DNA of 64,000 nucleotides from NCBI GenBank assembly GCA_026708185.1, contig JAPOVK010000051.1:1-64000 (forward strand), given 5' to 3'. Positions within the stretch are counted from its first letter, which is position 1. Every line of letters begins with the position of its first letter. The notes under the pieces are model-generated. The model ran no database searches. It saw only the letters and a list, made by a program, of their open reading frames with translations, and was not told the origin of the DNA. The translations under genes and the position numbers were made by a program. The DNA is from Gammaproteobacteria bacterium (GTDB taxonomy: Bacteria; Pseudomonadota; Gammaproteobacteria; Pseudomonadales; Azotimanducaceae). Of this stretch, positions 32,720 to 41,962 are shown one piece after another.

Positions 32720-33196
32720 ATGAAAACCGTTGGCGACGTCATGCAGCACAAGGCACGCCTGCAGCGCGAACGCCTCGAGAGCGAGGGCTTGAGCGGCGGC
32801 GAGGTGTATTCGATCCCGCCCATCGCGAGCGTCTTCGAAGCCATCCAGATGATGTCCGACCACCACGTCGGCGCGCTTCCGGTCATGATCGAAGGCAAGC
32901 TCGTCGGCATCGTCTCCGAGCGCGACTACGCCCGCAAGGTGATCCTGAAGGACAAGTCGTCGAAGACCACGCGCGTCTCCGAGATCATGACCCGCGATGT
33001 CGTCAGCGTCAGCACGCAGGACCGCATGTCCGACTGCGTCGATCTGATGACCAGTCACCACATCCGCCATCTCGTCGTGGTGGACCAGGGCGAAGTCTCC
33101 GGCATGCTTTCCCTGCGCGACCTCTTCATGGAGATCATCGACGAGCAGTCGGAGACCATCGACCAGCTCGAGGGCTACATCCGCGGCGGCCACTGA
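32720..33196 (+). CDS. CBS-domain pair protein
   Basis: A 158-residue protein made of two CBS repeats (about 20-80 and 85-145), starting MKTVGDVMQHKARLQRE. It has VFEAIQMMSDHHVGALPVMIEGKLVGIVSERDYARKVILK and VSEIMTRDVVSVSTQDRMSDCVDLMTSHHIRHLVVVDQGEVSGMLSLRDL. The G-I-V-S-E-R-D and G-M-L-S-L-R-D ends are typical adenosine-nucleotide binding motifs. The ATG at 32720 has AAGGGAG upstream. It is probably a stand-alone energy sensor. It is divergent from the ligase. Confidence 0.92.
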   Translation: MKTVGDVMQHKARLQRERLESEGLSGGEVYSIPPIASVFEAIQMMSDHHVGALPVMIEGKLVGIVSERDYARKVILKDKSSKTTRVSEIMTRDVVSVSTQDRMSDCVDLMTSHHIRHLVVVDQGEVSGMLSLRDLFMEIIDEQSETIDQLEGYIRGGH

Positions 33197-33258
33197 CGCG
33201 ACCGCTGCGCGACGCGACCGCTGCGCGGTCGCCCCGAGAACTCGCTACGCGAGTTCTC
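33195..33258. repeat. Twin-hairpin repeat, copy D (inverse of copy A) with 16-bp tandem duplication
   Basis: Hairpin GCGACCGC/GCGGTCGC, loop TGC (33214-33232), followed by GAGAACTCGC/GCGAGTTCTC, loop TAC (33236-33258). Its reverse complement aligns closely with copy A at 1261-1307. The left side carries an extra 16-bp tandem copy (33195-33210 repeated at 33211-33226). It lies between the convergent CBS and SulP genes and could serve as a bidirectional terminator. Confidence 0.85.
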
Positions 33259-33278
33259 CATTGGAAACCGGAGCGACG

Positions 33279-34994
33279 TCAGGTCAGGGCGTTGAACGCC
33301 TCGTCCGTCGTTCCAAATACGTCGCCGGTCAACCAGTCCGCAGGAGCGATGTGCGCCAACTGGTCGCGCACCGGGCCTTTCGCTTCGCACAGGTGCAGGG
33401 CAACACCCGCCTTGTCCAGGCGATCATTGAGGCGATGCAGCATCTCGAGGCCCGTCGTGTCGATGAAGTTCACCGCGGTCATCACCAGCACGAGGTGCTG
33501 CGTCTCGGCCCGGCCTTCGCCGCACAACGCCCACAACCGACCCTCGACCTGGTTCGCGTTGGCGAAGTAGAGACTTTCGTCCACTCGCGCGGCTACGATG
33601 TGCGGCCATGTCCGTACCTCGTAGCGCTCTACGTTGCGGAAATGGGTGCTGTCGCCGAGGCGGCCGACCACGGCGATGTGAGGTCGGCTTGAGCCGCGCA
33701 TGAACAGGACGACGGAGACGGACACGCCGAGCACCAGCCCCGCTTCAACCCCCGCTAAGAGAACACCCCCCAACGTCGCGAAGTGGGTCACCACGTCGGG
33801 CCTGTAGAAGCGCCAATGCCTAACTGTCGCGCGAAAGTCGATCAACCCCCACACCGAAGCGATCACGATGGCTGCGAGCGCGGCATGGGGCAGGTGTTCG
33901 AATGCCGGCGTCAGCCAAAGCAGGGCCACGAGGATCACGACCGCGCATGACAGCACGCTCACCGGGGTCCGACCGCCCGCCGCGACGTTGACGCCGGAGC
34001 GCGTGAAGCTCCCGGCCACGGGATAGGCGCCCGAGAATGCCGCGCCGACGTTGGCCGCGCCGAGGGCTACGAGTTCGCGATGACTGTCGAGCCGCTCCTT
34101 CCTGCGCGACGCCAAGGTCGTGCCCACCGTATAGCTCTCGACGTAGGCGACGAGGCCGATCAGGAGTGCGTTGGGCGCGAGATCCCACCAGAGCGCGGGG
34201 TCGACCCAAGGGACGGTCAGCACCGGCAATCCCGCCGGTACGAAGCCAACGGTCTCGACATCCAACCCCATCAAGACCACCGCCGCCGTCGCTCCCGCGG
34301 CAACCAGCACGGGGCCCGCGCGCGCGATCGGGTGATCCGTGGACTTGGCTCGGACCACGGCGGGCCCATAGCGGGCCACGAGGATCAGTACCACCAGGCT
34401 CGCCAGGCCCAAAGCGAGGGTGGTACCGTCGAGCACGCCCAGAGAAGCGGTCAGCGCGGCGAGTTGCGCCGCCGCGCCAGTCTCCGTGGGGACGTCAATG
34501 CCGGTGAACGCGCCAAGCTGGCTCACGATGATGAGAACGGCCGCCGCATTCACGAAACCCGAGATCACGGGGTGGCTCAGCAGGTTGACGATACCGCCGA
34601 GTTGCATCGCACGCAGCACCATAAGCAGGATGCCGACCTGCAGGCTGAGCACCGTGACGATGGCCAGGTACTGGTCAGAGTAGGCTGCGGCGTGCTCGCC
34701 CACGGCGGCCGCCACCATCAAGGCAGCGATGGCAACCGGTCCCACGACCAATTGCCGAGACGATCCGAGCGCCGCGTAGATCACCATCGGGGCCAAGCAG
34801 GCGTACAACCCGGCCTGTGCCGGCAACCCGGCCAGGAACGCGTAGGCGATCGCTTGCGGGATCGTGACGATGCCGAGCACCAGGCCAGCCACGAGGTCGT
34901 GTGGGAGGTCCTGGCGACGGTACGAACGCAACACGCCGACGATGGCCACATGCCGGGCGACTAGGTCAAGGAGTCCGGGTTTGCGTTCCTGCAA
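33279..34994 (-). CDS. SulP-family inorganic anion transporter with STAS domain
   Basis: A 571-residue permease (sulfate, bicarbonate or related anion). The transmembrane part contains DLPHDLVAGLVLGIVTIPQAIAYAFLAGLPAQAGLYA (SulP signature near 32-70) and later VAYVESYTVGTTLASRRKERLDSHRELVALGAANVGAAFSGAYPVAGSFTRSGVN. A cytoplasmic STAS domain follows (about 455-565) with FIDTTGLEMLHRLNDRLDKAGVAL. The N-terminus is uncertain: I propose TTG at 34994, giving 27 residues before YRRQD; the frame is open further, into the divergent SGNH gene. It is divergent from that gene. Confidence 0.92.
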   Translation of the reverse strand: MQERKPGLLDLVARHVAIVGVLRSYRRQDLPHDLVAGLVLGIVTIPQAIAYAFLAGLPAQAGLYACLAPMVIYAALGSSRQLVVGPVAIAALMVAAAVGEHAAAYSDQYLAIVTVLSLQVGILLMVLRAMQLGGIVNLLSHPVISGFVNAAAVLIIVSQLGAFTGIDVPTETGAAAQLAALTASLGVLDGTTLALGLASLVVLILVARYGPAVVRAKSTDHPIARAGPVLVAAGATAAVVLMGLDVETVGFVPAGLPVLTVPWVDPALWWDLAPNALLIGLVAYVESYTVGTTLASRRKERLDSHRELVALGAANVGAAFSGAYPVAGSFTRSGVNVAAGGRTPVSVLSCAVVILVALLWLTPAFEHLPHAALAAIVIASVWGLIDFRATVRHWRFYRPDVVTHFATLGGVLLAGVEAGLVLGVSVSVVLFMRGSSRPHIAVVGRLGDSTHFRNVERYEVRTWPHIVAARVDESLYFANANQVEGRLWALCGEGRAETQHLVLVMTAVNFIDTTGLEMLHRLNDRLDKAGVALHLCEAKGPVRDQLAHIAPADWLTGDVFGTTDEAFNALT

Positions 34995-35069
34995 GCGAAG
35001 CAGTTTGCCGAGGGGCGAAACTGCATTGTAGCCTTGCCCGCGCACTTCCCAAACGCACGGGGTCGTCCA

Positions 35070-35753
35070 ATGAAAGCGCAAACCATCGCCGTGATCGCCC
35101 TGCTCGCGGCGAATGCCGCCCATGCTGCGGAGTATCCCGACCCCGAACGATTCCGCGGTGCCATCGACGCGTTCCAAGCGGCCGAAGCCGAGTCGATGCC
35201 ACCGCGCGGCGCCGTGGTCGCCACGGGCAGTTCCAGCATGCGCGGCTGGCATGGGCGAATCGCGGACGATCTCGCCCCGCTCACGATCATCCCGCGCGGT
35301 TTCGGCGGCAGCAACATGCACGATGTCCGGCACTTCCTGGATGAACTCGTGCTGCGCCACGAACCACGTGCGGTTCTGCTCTATGAAGGCGACAACGACG
35401 TTGCGGCCGGTCTCACGCCCGAGCAGATCCTTGCCGAGTTCGACGCCATCGACTCAGGCGTAGCCGAGCGTCTCCCCGACACCCGCATCTACATCCTCGC
35501 CGTGAAGCCGAGCATCGCCCGTTGGCAGCTCTGGCCCACCATGGTCGCGACGAATGACCTGCTCAAGGCCCGGGCCGACAACGACCCGCGACTCACCTTC
35601 ATCGACATCGCGACGCCGATGCTCGGCGGGGATGACAAGCCGTTGGCCGAGATCTTCGTCGCCGACATGCTGCACATGAACGGCTTGGGTTACGACATCT
35701 GGCGGGATGCCGTGCGAGGTGTGCTGGTCGAAGCGGAACGGGCTTACGAATAG
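35070..35753 (+). CDS. Exported SGNH/GDSL-family hydrolase
   Basis: A 227-residue secreted esterase or lipase-like protein with a signal sequence (about 1-19, AVIALLAANAAHAAE). SGNH blocks: block I Ser in ATGSSSMRGW, block II Gly in FGGSNMHDV, block III Asn in YEGDNDVAAG near 105, block V DMLHMN near 206 giving Asp and His. The ATG at 35070 is preferred to 35034. The C-terminal 25 codons (NGLGYDIWRDAVRGVLVEAE and on) are duplicated about 860 bases downstream (36532-36616). Confidence 0.87.
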   Translation: MKAQTIAVIALLAANAAHAAEYPDPERFRGAIDAFQAAEAESMPPRGAVVATGSSSMRGWHGRIADDLAPLTIIPRGFGGSNMHDVRHFLDELVLRHEPRAVLLYEGDNDVAAGLTPEQILAEFDAIDSGVAERLPDTRIYILAVKPSIARWQLWPTMVATNDLLKARADNDPRLTFIDIATPMLGGDDKPLAEIFVADMLHMNGLGYDIWRDAVRGVLVEAERAYE

Positions 35754-35786
35754 CACACCCGCTCCGTTGGGGTCAGGGGCCTGCGC

Positions 35787-36161
35787 CTACTCAGCGCTTG
35801 GCTGTACGAGCACGCGCCCACCGTTCCGGACTTGGATGGTCAGGTCACACCCGTCCATGAGCAGCATCCCAACGAGGGGAGTGGTGTCCGCTTCGTCGGC
35901 GAAGACCTCCTTCAGCCGACCTTCCCACAGCACCGCAACCTCGTAGGTGTCGAAGGACGCTTCGCTACCATCGGCCAGCGTTACCCGACCGCTGGTCACG
36001 AAGGGCAAAGCCAACTCTCTCACCAAAGCCGGAGGCAGGGTCAGATAGCCCGTGAAGCCGGTATCGACCACGGTTTCTATCTCCCGCGTCTTGCCAGCCG
36101 CGCCTTGCACCGACAACGGAACGACCGCCTCGTAGGCTGAGTTGACAGTTCCTTCGGTCAC
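35787..36161 (-). CDS. Retropepsin-like clan AA aspartic protease
   Basis: A 124-residue protein built like half a pepsin. It has VVDTGFTGYLTLPPALVREL with the catalytic DTG near 38, and LWEGRLKEVFADEADTTPLVGMLLMDGCDLTIQVRNGG, where the 'LVGMLLMxG-L' hydrophobic-glycine motif closes the family. Such proteins must dimerise to act. The start is GTG at 36161, overlapping the upstream small gene as GTGA. Together they form a compact two-gene cassette widespread in bacteria but of unknown role. It is inserted between two SGNH 3' ends. Confidence 0.82.
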   Translation of the reverse strand: MTEGTVNSAYEAVVPLSVQGAAGKTREIETVVDTGFTGYLTLPPALVRELALPFVTSGRVTLADGSEASFDTYEVAVLWEGRLKEVFADEADTTPLVGMLLMDGCDLTIQVRNGGRVLVQPSAE

Positions 36162-36448
36162 TCCGGTCTCCGCAATGGCCGTCCCCCGAAATGGTGCAAC
36201 GCCCGATGCCCAACCCGCACGGACCAGACGTCGATCGCATCGGGGCTCTGCTCTCGCAGACGCTTCGCTGCGGTCAGAAGGTCGTCCGAGATGGCCCATC
36301 TCCCGCTGTCCACGTCGATGGAGACGAACTCGCCGCGATGGTTGGCTTCCACCCGTGTCTTGATGTCCCGCTCGTAAATCGCGTCACCCAAGCGGGCCGT
36401 TTCCTCCTTGGGCCTACGTGGCCGCGCCGAGGTCTCCGCATGCGTCAT
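36158..36448 (-). CDS. Small protein paired with the aspartic protease
   Basis: A 96-residue protein, MTHAETSARPRRPKEETARL at its start. IYERDIKTRVEANHRGEFVSIDVDSGRWAISDDLLTAAKRL and IDVWSVRVGHRALHHFG are its conserved core. This core recurs next to clan AA aspartic proteases in many bacteria (known from genome surveys; function unassigned). It is translated first and overlaps the protease by 4 bases. It could be a substrate, regulator or antitoxin-like partner (inference). Confidence 0.78.
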   Translation of the reverse strand: MTHAETSARPRRPKEETARLGDAIYERDIKTRVEANHRGEFVSIDVDSGRWAISDDLLTAAKRLREQSPDAIDVWSVRVGHRALHHFGGRPLRRPE

Positions 36449-36531
36449 GTGCGCTCCATTCCGATGCGCTGTTCCCATCCCTCACTTTACGGCGTGCGGG
36501 CGTACGCCCACAAGGAAGGCACCCACACCAT

Positions 36532-36616
36532 GCTGCGGATGAACAGCAAGGGTTACGACATCTGGCGCGACGCCGTGCGACCGGTGCTGGTCGAAGCCGA
36601 ACGGGCTTATGAATAG
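36532..36616 (+). pseudogene. Duplicated 3' end of the SGNH hydrolase gene
   Basis: Reads MLRMNSKGYDIWRDAVRPVL then EAERAYE and the same TAG as the intact gene ending at 35753. It starts abruptly and has no upstream SGNH body in any frame. About 28 codons remain, close to but not identical with the parent (silent and missense differences), so it is a partial paralogue. The protease cassette lies between the two copies. Confidence 0.82.
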
Positions 36617-36631
36617 CGCAAACGTCCGCGT

Positions 36632-37960
36632 TCAAGGCGGCAACAGCGAATCCGCTTCGCCCACAGAAACCACCCGGACCGTGGTGAACGCCGCTGGGTC
36701 GAGAAACCGACGCACGAACGCGTTGATCCCCGTCAGGTCAAGTTCCGCCGCGCGGTTCGCGACGCGGTCGAAGAACCCGTCCGGCAGGCCATCGCGGCGC
36801 TCTTGGAGTAGCCAACCCAATTCGTCGGCCGGGGTCTGCCGCGCGAACAGTCGCCGCCCGGCCAGATAGCCGACCGCGTCGTCGAACTCGGCCTCCGTGA
36901 TGCCTTCGCGATGCATGCGGGCTATGGCGCCCCCCATCTTCCGCTCGACCTCCGCGGCGTTCGCCGTGCGTGTGAATGTCGTGACCCGGAACATGCCGGG
37001 AACGGGCAAGCCCGGGACCGTCGCCGAAGCGTCGTAGGTATCCCCTTCGTCGTGCCGCAGCGCCATAGCGAGGCGGGAATAGGGGTGACCTCCCAACACG
37101 TGGGCGGTCACCCGGTAGGCGGGGTAGTCCTCGTCGTGGTACGGAATCGAGTGGCGGACCATCGCGAGGTACACCTGGGTCAGGCGGGGCATCTCCACCG
37201 TCACCGTACCGCCGGCCGACGTCGTCAACGGCAGGTAGTCCGGAGCGAGCGGCACGTCGGACGCCGGTTCAGCGGCCGGAACGAGCCCAGCCAAGGCCCG
37301 TTCCGCCTCGGTGCGGGTTACGCGACCGGCAATAGCGATGGTCCGCCCCGGCAAGCGCAGGATTGCATCGCGCACAACAAGCAGGCCTGCAGGATCGGTC
37401 ACCACCCGCCTTGGCGGCTCGTAGCTGATCCGCCGCGGGTCATGCGGTGCGAACAAAGACCGCAGCCCCGCTTGGCGGCGCATGAAGACGGGCTCTCGAG
37501 TGGATCGATCCCACTCGAGATTGCCCAAGGTTCGCCATCTTTGGAGTTCGGCCCGGTCGAAGTCGCGATTGGCCATCACGGACCCCATCAGGTCGGCAAG
37601 GCTCGCGAAGTCCTCCGCGAGCCCCGACCCGAAAATCCGAGCGTTGCGGTTGTACATCTTGACGGTCAGGGCCACGCCAAGGGCGTCCGCCCGTCGCCGG
37701 AGCGCGCCCGACGGATCGAACAACTGGATCTCGAACGCTTCGCGCGCCGGGTTCTCACGCGCCCACGGCGACCACGTGCCAATCGGGAAGTCGACGGCAA
37801 GGTAAGCCCACGACGCGCGCCGGTCCTCTACCAGGATGACCCCGGTTCCATCGTCGAGACGCCACTCCTCGGGGCCTGTGACCGCGAGTGCCGGTGCCCA
37901 TGCCAATCCCGCGGCTGCCAGAATGCCGGCGAGAACGGCACGTCCACGGTACACGCTCAA
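36632..37960 (-). CDS. M16-family protease subunit, non-catalytic
   Basis: A 442-residue exported M16-like chain with a signal sequence (about 6-28). It keeps M16 folds (LAVDFPIGTW, REAFEIQLFD, AVGYLAGRRLFARQTPADELGWLL) but lacks HxxEH, so it is the partner rather than the peptidase. AHVLGGHPYSRLAMALRHDEGDTYDASA matches the second M16 domain. The TTG at 37960 overlaps the upstream stop as TTGA and has GGGAG upstream. It should form a heterodimer with the next gene product in the periplasm. Confidence 0.86.
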   Translation of the reverse strand: MSVYRGRAVLAGILAAAGLAWAPALAVTGPEEWRLDDGTGVILVEDRRASWAYLAVDFPIGTWSPWARENPAREAFEIQLFDPSGALRRRADALGVALTVKMYNRNARIFGSGLAEDFASLADLMGSVMANRDFDRAELQRWRTLGNLEWDRSTREPVFMRRQAGLRSLFAPHDPRRISYEPPRRVVTDPAGLLVVRDAILRLPGRTIAIAGRVTRTEAERALAGLVPAAEPASDVPLAPDYLPLTTSAGGTVTVEMPRLTQVYLAMVRHSIPYHDEDYPAYRVTAHVLGGHPYSRLAMALRHDEGDTYDASATVPGLPVPGMFRVTTFTRTANAAEVERKMGGAIARMHREGITEAEFDDAVGYLAGRRLFARQTPADELGWLLQERRDGLPDGFFDRVANRAAELDLTGINAFVRRFLDPAAFTTVRVVSVGEADSLLPP

Positions 37961-39345
37961 GGTGCGACTCCCAGTCGGCTGGCGAGCGGATAGAGCCAGC
38001 CGAACCACGCGACGTACCAGGGAACGCGCTCCGGGTAGACGTAAACGCGAACGGGCCGTGCGTCCGCGATGTAGCGTCGGAAGGCGCTCGCCACATCGGC
38101 GGTGGTCACTGCCTCCAGCCGGCGCCTCGTGTCGAGTGCCAGACGTCCATCGCCGCGCCACCAGTGCGCCTCGCCGATGGCTGCGGCCATTTCGCCGGAC
38201 CGGTACGGGCGCGCCCACTCGCCCAAGAGCCGCTTGCGCTTGGCAGCGGCCAAGTTCTCTTCGCTGAGCCAAGACAGTGAGGCGAGATCGTCGAGGGCTT
38301 CGTCGATGTAGCGGAACGCTGTTTCCTTACGTCGGTACGGCAGGGCCGCGGTGGCCAGCAGCACGCCACCGCCGCGACGCCCCGGCATCACGATGTGTTG
38401 CGCGAAGAGCGCTTGGCGGCGCGCGCGCACGAGCAGATCCTCGAAGTCGCCGAAGTCCCGGAGCATGTCGAGCATCAGCACCACGGCGTCAGTGTCCGCC
38501 GCTACTGCAGGCGGCAGAGCGCACGCCAATGCGGCCGCCTCGGCGGGCGGGATGTCCTCGGTCAGCTCGACCTCCACCGGGAAGGTCCAGTCCAACAAGG
38601 CCGGCACGTCGTCCGGTTTCTCGCCCTTCGCCGGCAAGACACCGAACAGGGCTCTCACGTCGCCCAGCAGGGGTTCGGGGGCGACCGGGCCAGCGACGAT
38701 CAGGTGCGCGTTACGCGGGCCGTAGTAGCGTGCGTAGAAACGCCGGCATTGGTCGAGGGTCGCGCGGGCGATGTCCTCCCGGGTTCCGGCCGGGGTACTC
38801 GCATAGGGGTGTCCCGCCAGGCCCGCCGCCAGGCCGGCCACCAGTGCGCGGCGCTCCGGGTTGTTCTCCAGCCGCAGGCGGAGTTCCTCCGTGACGATCT
38901 TCTTCTCGTTGTCGAGCGCATCTTGCGTGAGTTCGAGGTTGACCATGCGGTCCGCCTCCATCTCGAGGATCCGGCGGTGGTGCTGCGGCGCGATTTGCGA
39001 TACGTAGACGGTCTGGTCCCAGTTGACGTAGGCGTTCCGGTAGCCGCCGTGCCGGGTGACGTACCGGGCATAGGCGCCTCGTGGAAACGTCGGGGTACCG
39101 GCGAACATCAGGTGCTCGAACAGGTGGGCGAAACCGCGGCTGTCCGGGTCTTCGTTGGCCGCGCCAACGTGGTACCAGACCTCCGTCGAGACCACCGGCA
39201 TCCGCGGGTCCGCATAGATCGTCACCAGGAGGCCATTGTCGAGACGCTCCGTGACGTATTGCGGCGTCGACTCGGTCGTCCTTTCAGCAGCAACCGACCA
39301 GGCCGCGGCGGTCAAGGCGACCAGTGCACCGATGCGCATACTCAC
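37957..39345 (-). CDS. M16-family zinc metalloprotease (pitrilysin-like)
   Basis: A 462-residue exported peptidase. The signal sequence covers about 1-20 (AAAWSVAA). The inverted zinc motif HxxEH is present as GFAHLFEHLMF near 74-78, followed by the distal glutamate in EKKIVTEELRLRLENN. The GTG at 39345 has GGAG 6 bases upstream; an ATG two codons in and a TTG at 39360 are options. It is the first of two overlapping genes encoding catalytic and non-catalytic chains. Such pairs process peptides in the periplasm. Confidence 0.93.
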   Translation of the reverse strand: MSMRIGALVALTAAAWSVAAERTTESTPQYVTERLDNGLLVTIYADPRMPVVSTEVWYHVGAANEDPDSRGFAHLFEHLMFAGTPTFPRGAYARYVTRHGGYRNAYVNWDQTVYVSQIAPQHHRRILEMEADRMVNLELTQDALDNEKKIVTEELRLRLENNPERRALVAGLAAGLAGHPYASTPAGTREDIARATLDQCRRFYARYYGPRNAHLIVAGPVAPEPLLGDVRALFGVLPAKGEKPDDVPALLDWTFPVEVELTEDIPPAEAAALACALPPAVAADTDAVVLMLDMLRDFGDFEDLLVRARRQALFAQHIVMPGRRGGGVLLATAALPYRRKETAFRYIDEALDDLASLSWLSEENLAAAKRKRLLGEWARPYRSGEMAAAIGEAHWWRGDGRLALDTRRRLEAVTTADVASAFRRYIADARPVRVYVYPERVPWYVAWFGWLYPLASRLGVAP

Positions 39346-39540
39346 AACAAACTCCCGCAACTGCGTCTAGAACGTGGCCAGTTCGCACCACGACACCGCC
39401 GCGTGCGATGCCGCGGACGGAACGTACCACTGCCGCCCATGCCACGCGAACGGTCACGAGCCGGATCCTGCACCACGCTTGATGCACTGCGGCGAAGCCT
39501 TGTACGCTGATCCCCACGTACTTCTCGCCATTGGGGTTAA

Positions 39541-40650
<1,110 letters not shown>

Positions 40651-40787
40651 CGTTTCTGAGCAGGTAACCACATTGACTGTTGAACGAAGTTCCAAGAGCG
40701 CACGGCGGCGAGCCATGACGGTGCGCGGACGTCCACGAACGGGTACTCCCGTTCGCGTTCGCCATTCCGGCCTAGCACAAGACCCAT

Positions 40788-40812
40788 TGCGGGCCGGGAG
40801 GCCCGCGTACCC
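40788..40812. repeat. 25-bp dispersed palindromic repeat, copy 1
   Basis: GCGGGCC-GGGA-GGCCCGC inverted repeat plus flanks (T on the left, GTACCC on the right). It is identical over 25 bp to 46751-46775. It lies in the gap after frmA and before the amidohydrolase gene. The 7-bp stem may act in RNA. No T run follows. Confidence 0.85.
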
Positions 40813-40827
40813 GAGGCGCGCCTAGGC

Positions 40828-41853
40828 GTGGCCGAGACCCCAAGATTCGTGCCCATGGACCGGAACGCGTGGCTCGCCCAAGTCACCGAGGAGGTGCTCG
40901 AGCCGGATCTGCCGATCTGCGACCCGCACCACCACCTGTGGGACTACCCCGGGAGCCGCTACCTGCTCGATGAACTGCTGGCCGACATCGGCAGCGGCCA
41001 CAACGTCACCTCGACGGTGTTTATGGAGTGCGGGTCGATGTACCGGGCCGACGGTCCCGAGGCGCTGAAACCCGTCGGCGAGACCGAGTTCGTGAACGGC
41101 ATCGCCGCGATGAGCGCCAGCGGCGGCTACGGCGACGCCCGGGCGTGCGCGGCCATCGTCGGCTACGCGGACCTGAACCTCGGACCGGCGGTCGGCGATG
41201 TGCTCGATGCGCATGCCGCGGCCAGTCCCCGGTTTCGTGGCATCCGGCACGCGGCGGGCTGGGATGCGAGCGACGAAGTGCGCAATTCCCACACCGCGCC
41301 CGTCCAAGGCATGTTGGCGGATTCCACGTTTCGCGCAGGTTTCGCGGAACTCGGCAAGCGCGGCATGACCTTCGACGGCTGGTTGTACCACCCGCAGATT
41401 CCTGAGCTGACCGACTTGGCACGGGCGTTCCCCGATCAGCCGATCATCTTCGACCACTTCGGCGGACCGCTTGGCATCGGACCTTACGCGGGCAAGCGGT
41501 CGGGGATCTTCGAATACTGGAAAGGCGCCGTCAGCGACCTGGCCAAGTGCACGAACGTCGTCGCCAAGCTCGGCGGGCTAGTCATGGCGATCAACGGCTT
41601 TGGATTCCACAAGCGCGAACGACCGGCCACCTCCGACGAACTCGTCGCCGCCACGCGCGACTACCACCTGCACATGATCGACTGCTTCGGCGTCGACCGC
41701 TGCATGTTCGAGAGCAACTTTCCAGTCGACAAGGTGAGCTGCAGCTACCGCGTGCTGTACAACTCGTTCAAGAAGATCGCCGCGGGTTTCTCGGCAACCG
41801 AAAAGGCGGCGGTGTTCCACGACACGGCCGTGCGCGTCTATCAAGTCGGTTAA
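40828..41853 (+). CDS. Amidohydrolase-family metal-dependent hydrolase
   Basis: A 341-residue TIM-barrel hydrolase of the amidohydrolase-2 type. It has ICDPHHHLWDYPGSRY near residue 30 (HxH), HAAGWDASD, LYHPQIPELTDLARAFPDQPIIFDHFGG (metal-binding His near 187 and the catalytic region) and FGVDRCMFESNFPVDK, whose Asp/Glu completes the site. It resembles 2-pyrone-4,6-dicarboxylate-lactonase-like or gluconolactonase-type members, but the substrate is not clear. It starts at the GTG 40828, with an ATG at 40855 as alternative. Confidence 0.88.
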   Translation: MAETPRFVPMDRNAWLAQVTEEVLEPDLPICDPHHHLWDYPGSRYLLDELLADIGSGHNVTSTVFMECGSMYRADGPEALKPVGETEFVNGIAAMSASGGYGDARACAAIVGYADLNLGPAVGDVLDAHAAASPRFRGIRHAAGWDASDEVRNSHTAPVQGMLADSTFRAGFAELGKRGMTFDGWLYHPQIPELTDLARAFPDQPIIFDHFGGPLGIGPYAGKRSGIFEYWKGAVSDLAKCTNVVAKLGGLVMAINGFGFHKRERPATSDELVAATRDYHLHMIDCFGVDRCMFESNFPVDKVSCSYRVLYNSFKKIAAGFSATEKAAVFHDTAVRVYQVG

Positions 41854-41962
41854 CTCGCAACCTCAACCCCGACCTTCGTTCGTCGCGCTGGCACGCGCGC
41901 TCAGCGACCGGCGGCTGTGGCGAATCTTCCTGCTCGGCACGGCCAGCGGCTTCCCATGGCTC

